Assembly (NCBI GenBank): GCA_040766105.1 | Contig: JAXGRD010000004.1 | Location: 248,001-312,000 of the forward strand | DNA: 64,000 bases | Origin: JAXGRD01 sp040766105 | GTDB taxonomy: Bacteria > Bacillota > Clostridia > Peptostreptococcales > Anaerovoracaceae | Direction of reading: 5' to 3' | Part shown: positions 58,547 through 64,000 of the stretch, one piece after another | How the letters are laid out: each line of letters starts with the position of its first letter | Numbering within the stretch: position 1 is the stretch's first letter | Notes under the pieces: generated by a model | Seen by the model: the letters and a program-made list of their open reading frames with translations, nothing else | Database searches by the model: none | What the model was told of the DNA's origin: nothing | Made by a program: the position numbers and the translations under genes

Positions 58547-60322
58547 CTACTGCTTATTCGCTTCCGCATTGCGCTTGTGGTCTTTCACCATGTTCATTAC
58601 ATCGCGCAACCCCAATACTAGAAGAACCAGAAGCAGCAATACACCTGCAACCAAGCCAACCCACAGCATAATCATTGCAATTACCTTCATATGGAAGACG
58701 AATGCAAGTAAATAGTGCAGAATAAACAATACACCGACAATGACCCAAAGAAGCTTAATCGCTCCTGAATGTGCACCTAGCCATCCGAATACTCCGGTTC
58801 CTGTTTCATTAGCAATTTCCGGTGTATTTTCTTTCATTTCATCTCCCAAACGCTTGTAGTCTGTGATGAGGGCTTTGTCGTATTCCGGTTTCGTAGCTAA
58901 GGACACTACTATCATAAGGACGATAGAAACTGCCAAACCAACGTGGCCGGCATGAAGACCAAATACCAAATTGCCGGGACTTCCTGTTGTGGACCAAACC
59001 CAAGCAGCCCAAGCAAGAGCCGCCAGACCGCCACCCCACGCTGATACTTTGGCACCTGCAGTGGTGGAGCGCTTCCAGAACCAAGCACTCATAACCGGTG
59101 CAAAGAGACCGGAGATGCCGATAGCTTGGGCAAGTACCCATAGGGGAACCAGAATGGGTAGCCATAATGCACTAGCGATACCGATAAACATTACAATAAC
59201 TAAGGAGATTCTGCTAGCCAGAAGCGACTGCTTATCTGTTGCATTCTTGTTGATTAGTCTCTGATAAATGTCCCGAGTTAAAATCGTAACACCGTTCATG
59301 GCAAAGGACGAACCGCAGGAAATAATAGTCATGAGAAGACCTACAACTACAATAGTTCCAATCACTACCGGCATATTGTTCATACAGAACCAAGCATAAA
59401 GTGCATCACTGGTCATGTCAGCAGGAACCGCTACGATGCCCATTACGCCTGCGGCAGCCAAAGCAAGACCTGCTATAAAAGGTAGTACGTTGTAGTAGGA
59501 TCCGCCAAGAACAGCCAGCTGTGCGTTTGATGCAGTTCTAGGTGTACTACCGATATATGCCCACATGTAAATCCAAGGGTCTACCAAGTAGAAAAGCCCT
59601 AGCGTTAAGAACCACATGGACCAAACGGGGAAAGTCACATTCCACAGGCTGACAGAACCTTCCGGCATGATTTCAAATATTGCATCCAAAGCCGCATTAG
59701 GAGAATCAAACAGCTTAAACACCATAATGGCAAATAGCACAATACCTAAGGACTGTAAAATACTCTGGAACCACTGGGTAATCAGTGCAGAATACTGTCC
59801 CGCCGTAATCATATACATGAGAATAATAATCGCAGAAAGCCAAACGCCATACTTAATTTCCAGTCCAAAGTTGATATTAAGCACGATTGCAATGGATAGT
59901 ATCTGCATTCCTGTCAAAAAAGCAGGCCTGGGAACAGAGAAGATTGCCATTGGTAGACGGAGCCCTTCACCGTATCTAGTACATACAAAGTCCGCTAAAG
60001 TTACTGCACCGGTTTTCCTTCCAAAGTAGTTCAGCCTTCGAGCAAAGAGCATAATAAAGATAGTGATGCCCCCTACGACGAACATGGATGTCCACATTTG
60101 AGAGATACCACCATTGAAACCGTACCCAACATAACCGGATACACTGGCTCCACCTACATAACCACCTAAATAGGCCGCCGCCATGAGCCAGAAGGGAGCA
60201 CTTCTTCCTGCCAGCAGGAAGTCTTCTGAGGTTGTTACCAACCGTTTGAACCAAATCCCCATTCCGATAAACGCAATGACCAGAATGATAAGGATAATGG
60301 TACTGAGTGTGAGAATCGACAT
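58547..60322 (-). CDS. Sodium:solute symporter (SSS family)
   Basis: A 591-residue transporter with about 13-14 helices, including the SSS core (DFLLAGRSAPFWLMAAAYLG, GYVGGASVSGYVGYGFNGGI) and a C-terminal extension of two more helices. AAGGAGG before ATG 60322. It is driven by the -24/-12 promoter at 60370-60385 and controlled by the activator just upstream. Substrate unknown; the amidohydrolase partner suggests an amide-type or N-acylated compound. Ends in TAG. Confidence 0.9.
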   Translation of the reverse strand: MSILTLSTIILIILVIAFIGMGIWFKRLVTTSEDFLLAGRSAPFWLMAAAYLGGYVGGASVSGYVGYGFNGGISQMWTSMFVVGGITIFIMLFARRLNYFGRKTGAVTLADFVCTRYGEGLRLPMAIFSVPRPAFLTGMQILSIAIVLNINFGLEIKYGVWLSAIIILMYMITAGQYSALITQWFQSILQSLGIVLFAIMVFKLFDSPNAALDAIFEIMPEGSVSLWNVTFPVWSMWFLTLGLFYLVDPWIYMWAYIGSTPRTASNAQLAVLGGSYYNVLPFIAGLALAAAGVMGIVAVPADMTSDALYAWFCMNNMPVVIGTIVVVGLLMTIISCGSSFAMNGVTILTRDIYQRLINKNATDKQSLLASRISLVIVMFIGIASALWLPILVPLWVLAQAIGISGLFAPVMSAWFWKRSTTAGAKVSAWGGGLAALAWAAWVWSTTGSPGNLVFGLHAGHVGLAVSIVLMIVVSLATKPEYDKALITDYKRLGDEMKENTPEIANETGTGVFGWLGAHSGAIKLLWVIVGVLFILHYLLAFVFHMKVIAMIMLWVGLVAGVLLLLVLLVLGLRDVMNMVKDHKRNAEANKQ

Positions 60323-60369
60323 CTTTTTCCTCCTTCATAAACATAGAAAAATACCATACAACACTCTAA

Positions 60370-60385
60370 AGCAATGAACATGCCA
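60370..60385 (-). promoter_or_regulatory. Sigma-54 (-24/-12) promoter
   Basis: Minus strand TGGCATGTTCATTGCT, with GG and GC at the correct 10-base spacing, about 48 bases before ATG 60322. Matches the element at 15137-15152 closely (TGGCA, N6, TTGCT). Confidence 0.9.
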
Positions 60386-60405
60386 ACCTTTAAACCTGGA
60401 TTTTT

Positions 60406-60491
60406 CAACGTTTTTATGTGAAGAAAAAAAATGAATGAAATAGCATTCATTCATTTTTGGGTTTTGTTGAATAATAATACGAAAAACGTTG
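60406..60491. promoter_or_regulatory. Separated inverted repeat, candidate activator sites
   Basis: CAACGTTTTT (60406-60415) and its exact complement AAAAACGTTG (60482-60491) flank the activator's terminator, 20-110 bases upstream of the -24 element. They could be enhancer half-sites for the CBS-PAS activator. Confidence 0.45.
60426..60458 (-). terminator. Terminator of the sigma-54 activator gene
   Basis: Minus strand AAAAATGAATGAA / TTCATTCATTTTT stem with a T run, between the activator stop and the downstream -24/-12 promoter. Confidence 0.85.
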
Positions 60492-60525
60492 GCATTGCTT
60501 AATTCCCAGTTGAATTGACTTAATT

Positions 60526-62373
60526 CTATTTTGAATTATGCCCTTTATATTTGGTAATTTTGCGGTGAGCACTGGCTTGGCTGATTTGTAAAAGATCACC
60601 CACTGTGTAACTGTTTTCACTGATACAAGTCGCTAAATTAATTAGTTGCCGCTCGGTTTCTTCTATCGCTTCCTTTAGAGGCATTATCTCATGAACCATT
60701 ACACCCTTCTTCGCTCCTTGGACCTCTTCACTGAAATCTAGGTCCTTTGCATCCACCGTGCCATCATAGATTATGACAATTCTTTCTATGAAGTGTTCCA
60801 GTTCTCTTACATTTCCATGCCAAGAAAACTCTGAGAGTTTTCTAATTGCCTCTTCAGTGAGTTGAACATCTTTACAATGTTTTTCGTTATACTTCTCAAT
60901 AAAGTGAGGAGCTAACTTGTGAACATCTTCCGGATGTTCTCGCAAAGGCGCAATGTGTATGGGGAAGACATTGAGACGATAGAAGAGATCCGGACGAAAC
61001 TGATCTTTTTCAACCAATTGCCTTAAATCCTGGTTGGTCGCAGCAATGATTCTAACGTTAATCTCAATAGGAGTCACGGATCCGATTCTTGTGAACTTTC
61101 GATCCTGCAGAACCTTCAACAGCTTAGTTTGCATGTGCATGGGCATGTCCCCAATTTCATCTAAGAACAGGGTTCCACCATCGGCAACCTCAAAGATTCC
61201 CGGTTTTCCTTCTCGATGCGCTCCCGTAAACGCTCCGGGGCCATATCCAAAGAGTTCCGATTCAAAGAGCTGTTCCGGAATTGCGCTACAGTTAATCTCC
61301 ACCATTGGCATATCGCTACGCACACTATTTTGATGAATATATCTCGCAATAAGACCCTTTCCGGTTCCCGACTCTCCCGTAAGAAGAACAGTGGAGTCCA
61401 CCTGACTTACCTTATTGGCAGTCTTCAAAAGCTCGGCCATATAGTCGCTCTTAAAGATAGCCACTGCATTTTCCTTCGCTTGGTTGACTTGTTTTATTGT
61501 GGACGGCTTCATTTGAGAAATATAGTTTTTCAACAAGCTTAGGTCTTCAATCGCCTTGCTGTTACAAATAACCATATAGATGTTGTTGTTTTCATCAAAT
61601 ACAGGTGTCCCCGTTACCACTAAGTCCTTTCCATTGATTCCTCTCTGCATGAGTGTAATCTGCCTTCTCTCACGAAGAACAATGGCGCTGACAGAAGGTC
61701 GATAGATCCCTTGTTCCTCCAAGTCCATTACAGATTTTCCGATGACCGACTTGACCGTTGCGCCTGTCATCGTTTCAAAGGATTCGTTGGCATAGACAGA
61801 AATACCATCCTGATCCGTAACATAAATGCTGTCGGAAGAATGTTCAATGATATCCCATAGTTGCTTGTTTACATGCATCAATTTTGCAAGCCGCTCCATG
61901 AAATCAACGTATTCGCTATTCCAAAAATATGTGTCTTCCCAATCGAGGATGTCTTCCTCCTGATTGAGGATTTTTTTCGTTGCGATTTCACTTTTCATTC
62001 GCTCTATAGCATTTTTCATAGTAGCCTGAGGAATTGCTTCAGGGGTAATAATACCTGTTACCGCCCCTTTCCCATTGGTGACAATGATGTGTTCCGTATC
62101 TTTAAAAAGATTCTTATCAACCTCTCCCTCTTCATCTGTGATGACGGTTCTTTCCGTTATTAAATGAGAAAGAGGTTTGTTTACAGAGACTTCTCCCAAG
62201 TATGCATCCAGTAGGTTGTTCTTTGATAAGATGCCTAATTTTTCTTCCTCCCCTCGCACAATCAAAAGGGGCAGGTCTTTCTGTTTCATCATATTCACAG
62301 CTATGCTGATGGGAGCATCCCAATTGATGATGTTTTTCTCGGGATATGGTTCCATCAAATCTCTATATTTCAT
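60526..62373 (-). CDS. Sigma-54-dependent activator with CBS pair and PAS domain
   Basis: A 615-residue enhancer-binding protein. Two CBS repeats (about 1-115), PAS (about 165-285), AAA+ (about 300-530) with GESGTGKG, GAFTGA and LFLDEIGDMP, and a C-terminal HTH YTVGDLLQISQASAHRKITK. CBS pairs often sense adenine nucleotides, so energy state may gate this activator. ATG 62373 follows AGGAGG; the ATG at 62391 lies ahead of that site. It is upstream of the -24/-12 promoter for the symporter and amidohydrolase. Ends in TAG, with a TAA two codons later. Confidence 0.92.
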   Translation of the reverse strand: MKYRDLMEPYPEKNIINWDAPISIAVNMMKQKDLPLLIVRGEEEKLGILSKNNLLDAYLGEVSVNKPLSHLITERTVITDEEGEVDKNLFKDTEHIIVTNGKGAVTGIITPEAIPQATMKNAIERMKSEIATKKILNQEEDILDWEDTYFWNSEYVDFMERLAKLMHVNKQLWDIIEHSSDSIYVTDQDGISVYANESFETMTGATVKSVIGKSVMDLEEQGIYRPSVSAIVLRERRQITLMQRGINGKDLVVTGTPVFDENNNIYMVICNSKAIEDLSLLKNYISQMKPSTIKQVNQAKENAVAIFKSDYMAELLKTANKVSQVDSTVLLTGESGTGKGLIARYIHQNSVRSDMPMVEINCSAIPEQLFESELFGYGPGAFTGAHREGKPGIFEVADGGTLFLDEIGDMPMHMQTKLLKVLQDRKFTRIGSVTPIEINVRIIAATNQDLRQLVEKDQFRPDLFYRLNVFPIHIAPLREHPEDVHKLAPHFIEKYNEKHCKDVQLTEEAIRKLSEFSWHGNVRELEHFIERIVIIYDGTVDAKDLDFSEEVQGAKKGVMVHEIMPLKEAIEETERQLINLATCISENSYTVGDLLQISQASAHRKITKYKGHNSK

Positions 62374-64000
62374 ATAAGCCACCTCCTGCATCCTTCCATG
62401 CGGCCTGAATAGCCTCCCTACCCGCTACGGGCATGAGGCAGGTCCCTTGTCTGCAAATTTGCAAAGTCGACTCCTGTCCATCTTCTAAGATAATGAAATC
62501 ATAAGGGTGGAATTGGCTACGGAAAGTTTGTGACCACTCCAGAGCATCCTCCCTAGTAACTCCCGCGAGTTTCAAGTCCTTCCCGTCTGTCGTTCGTAAA
62601 AGGTAGGCCGCCAGCATCCAAGTATGTACCTGTGGCGAAGAGGCTACTTCTCCGCCAAAGAGTTCCAGCTGTCTGTCAGCCACCGATAGAAACTCTTCCT
62701 TTTGTGTCAACCTTGCTATTTTAATCAGATTCATAACGGCTACGGCTATGGCAGAAGGCACTGCACCGTCATATAATTCTCGAGGACGATATAGCAAGTG
62801 TTCCACGGTTTCCATGGTTAAGTAAAAGCCACCGTCTTCTCCCAAGAAGTGTTCCGTCATATATCGGCACCATTTTTCGGCCGCTTCCAACCACTGGCTA
62901 TCCAACGAACTTTCATACAAAGCAATCATGCCACCCACAAGCCAAGCAACATCTTCTAAATTCCCCACCGGTCCGTTGATGCCATCCCGTCTGCTTCCCA
63001 AGAGGTTTCCATCTTGTACATGTCTCTCTAAGAGACTTCCAGCAGCCCTTTCCGCTCTCTTTGTGTATTCCTGATCCTCCAACACATTTCCTGCCAGAGC
63101 ATATGCCTGAATCATCATGCCGTTCCAAGCCGTTAGTATCTTATCGTCCAAGAAAGGATGAATCCGCTTTTCCCGTGCATCATAAATCCTATCCAATAGA
63201 GGGTCTATTTCTTTTCTTGTTTCCTCATCTTTCCAATCATCATTTCCGATGAGGTTCAAGTGTGTCTTTCCCTCAAAGTTGCCCGTATTTGTAAATGGGA
63301 AGAAATCGAAAAACGCATCTGCATCTTTTCCTAAAATCTGACGAATTTCTTCTTCATCGAAAAGCTGGAACTTCCCTTCTTCCCCCTCACTATCCGCATC
63401 CTGCGCACTGTAGAACATACCGTTTTTATCGGTCATTTCCCTTTGGATAAATCGGAAGAGTTTTTCCAGTATTTCACGGTACAAGGGGTTACGCTCCACG
63501 GCATAACTTTCCAACAGAACCATGGCAATGAGGGCATTGTCGTAGAGCATCTTCTCAAAGTGTGGAATCTCCCATTTTTTATCTACGCTGTAGCGAGCAA
63601 AACCGCCTCCTACGTGGTCCCAAAGGCCACCGCGAATCATACCATCCAATTGGTTGTTCACCAGCTGAAATGCCTTCTTTTCTCCTGCATAAATGCCCCA
63701 ACGATGGAGAAATATGGAAAGGGTTGGCGTTGGGAACTTAGGTTGCGCGCCGAATCCGCCATAGGTCTTGTCTTCCCCGGCAGATAGACCCATAAAGGTT
63801 TCTTTGAGGGCCTCCATGGTGATTTCATCTTCCTCCTTTGAACCCTTTCTTGCCAGCACCGCCTCTTGAATCTTCTTGCTGTCACCTATGAGAGCATCCC
63901 TTTCGGTCTCCCAGAGCTCTGCGATTCGCGTCACAAGGTCCGGGAAGGATGGTACCCCGTACTTGGGTGTAGGCGGGAAATATGTCCCTGCAAAGAACGG
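62363..64000 (-). CDS. YyaL-type thioredoxin-domain protein (DUF255/SPATA20 family), 5' truncated
   Basis: The frame is open to the window end: the first visible residues PFFAGTYFPPTPKYGVPSF are the thioredoxin-like DUF255 domain, so the ATG at 63934 is internal. The remainder (about 546 residues) is the (alpha/alpha)6 barrel typical of the family, with GGFGAQPKFPTPTLSIFLHR, GGLWDHVGGGFARYSVDKKW and HFEKMLYDNALIAMVLLE. Whole proteins have about 650-690 residues. Biochemical role unknown. It overlaps the activator start by 11 bases. Ends in TAG. Confidence 0.92.
   Translation of the reverse strand, partial: PFFAGTYFPPTPKYGVPSFPDLVTRIAELWETERDALIGDSKKIQEAVLARKGSKEEDEITMEALKETFMGLSAGEDKTYGGFGAQPKFPTPTLSIFLHRWGIYAGEKKAFQLVNNQLDGMIRGGLWDHVGGGFARYSVDKKWEIPHFEKMLYDNALIAMVLLESYAVERNPLYREILEKLFRFIQREMTDKNGMFYSAQDADSEGEEGKFQLFDEEEIRQILGKDADAFFDFFPFTNTGNFEGKTHLNLIGNDDWKDEETRKEIDPLLDRIYDAREKRIHPFLDDKILTAWNGMMIQAYALAGNVLEDQEYTKRAERAAGSLLERHVQDGNLLGSRRDGINGPVGNLEDVAWLVGGMIALYESSLDSQWLEAAEKWCRYMTEHFLGEDGGFYLTMETVEHLLYRPRELYDGAVPSAIAVAVMNLIKIARLTQKEEFLSVADRQLELFGGEVASSPQVHTWMLAAYLLRTTDGKDLKLAGVTREDALEWSQTFRSQFHPYDFIILEDGQESTLQICRQGTCLMPVAGREAIQAAWKDAGGGLYEI

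Noticed and set aside
60489..60499. TTGGCATTGCT on the plus strand as a sigma-54 promoter
   Set aside because: The GG and GC elements are too close together; it lacks the required spacer and points away from any gene on that strand.
1..64000. CRISPR arrays, prophage or plasmid origins
   Set aside because: No regularly spaced direct repeats, phage structural genes or replication genes were seen; the only mobile element is the single IS.

Overview
The window looks like a chromosomal segment of a low-to-moderate GC, anaerobic, probably spore-forming clostridium (Firmicutes/Bacillota, class Clostridia). The evidence is the Gram-positive order ylxM-ffh-rpsP-khpA-rimM-trmD ... ylmE-sepF-divIVA-lspA-rluD, a desulfoferrodoxin, a T-box in front of ileS, a guanidine-I riboswitch, a DinR-type LexA box and a possible Gin-type sporulation protein. 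Placement near Anaerovoracaceae/Peptostreptococcales is only a guess. The window cuts one gene at each edge: an RqcH/NFACT gene on the left and a YyaL-type gene on the right.

Layout. 1-1.2 kb: end of rqcH and a tiny zinc-finger protein. 1.27-9.6 kb: a long minus-strand housekeeping run for translation, signal recognition and cell division. 9.7-11.2 kb: a HigB/HigA-ImmA toxin-antitoxin pair with its own palindromic operators. 11.2-13.4 kb: an O-antigen-ligase-like protein fused to a GNAT domain, then desulfoferrodoxin. 13.5-18 kb: a sigma-54 activator, palindromic activator sites, a clear -24/-12 promoter, and a two-gene operon of acylating aldehyde dehydrogenase plus omega-amino-acid/taurine-type aminotransferase. 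18-21.9 kb: the acetylated diaminopimelate branch of lysine synthesis (dapH, dapF, an N-acetyl-DAP deacetylase and an aminotransferase). 22.1-26.7 kb: lexA, a MoxR/VWA pair, a split LysO lysine exporter and a guanidine riboswitch driving paired SMR exporters. 26.7-28.4 kb: an intact ISLre2-type insertion sequence with a 9-bp target duplication, then tRNA-Arg. 28.4-35.3 kb: small lipoproteins and an unusual sensor / histidine kinase / response regulator operon. 35.3-46.5 kb: an orphan DNA methyltransferase, YgiQ, a BMP lipoprotein, nitrilase, Nudix, EamA, RlmN and IleS.

The centrepiece is 46.8-56.2 kb, a minus-strand run of nine protein genes and one tRNA that appears to be a single operon. 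In order of transcription it encodes a UroD-type corrinoid methyltransferase fused to a thioredoxin-like domain, a COG0523 GTPase, a large corrinoid-protein reactivator, tRNA-Pyl (CUA anticodon), PylB, PylC, PylSc, PylD, PylSn, and a small MetH-activation-like protein. This is a complete bacterial pyrrolysine biosynthesis and UAG-decoding cassette wired to corrinoid methyl-transfer accessory genes. The client enzyme (an MttB/MtmB/MtbB-type methyltransferase with an in-frame UAG) and its corrinoid protein are not in the window. By my hand count UAG still ends about 20 of 65 genes here, including rpsP, ffh, pylC, pylSc and pylD, so UAG has not been cleared from this genome.

The right end (56.3-64 kb) holds a GntR/FCD regulator, a second sigma-54 unit (CBS-PAS-AAA+ activator driving a sodium:solute symporter and an M20 amidohydrolase) and the truncated YyaL-type gene.
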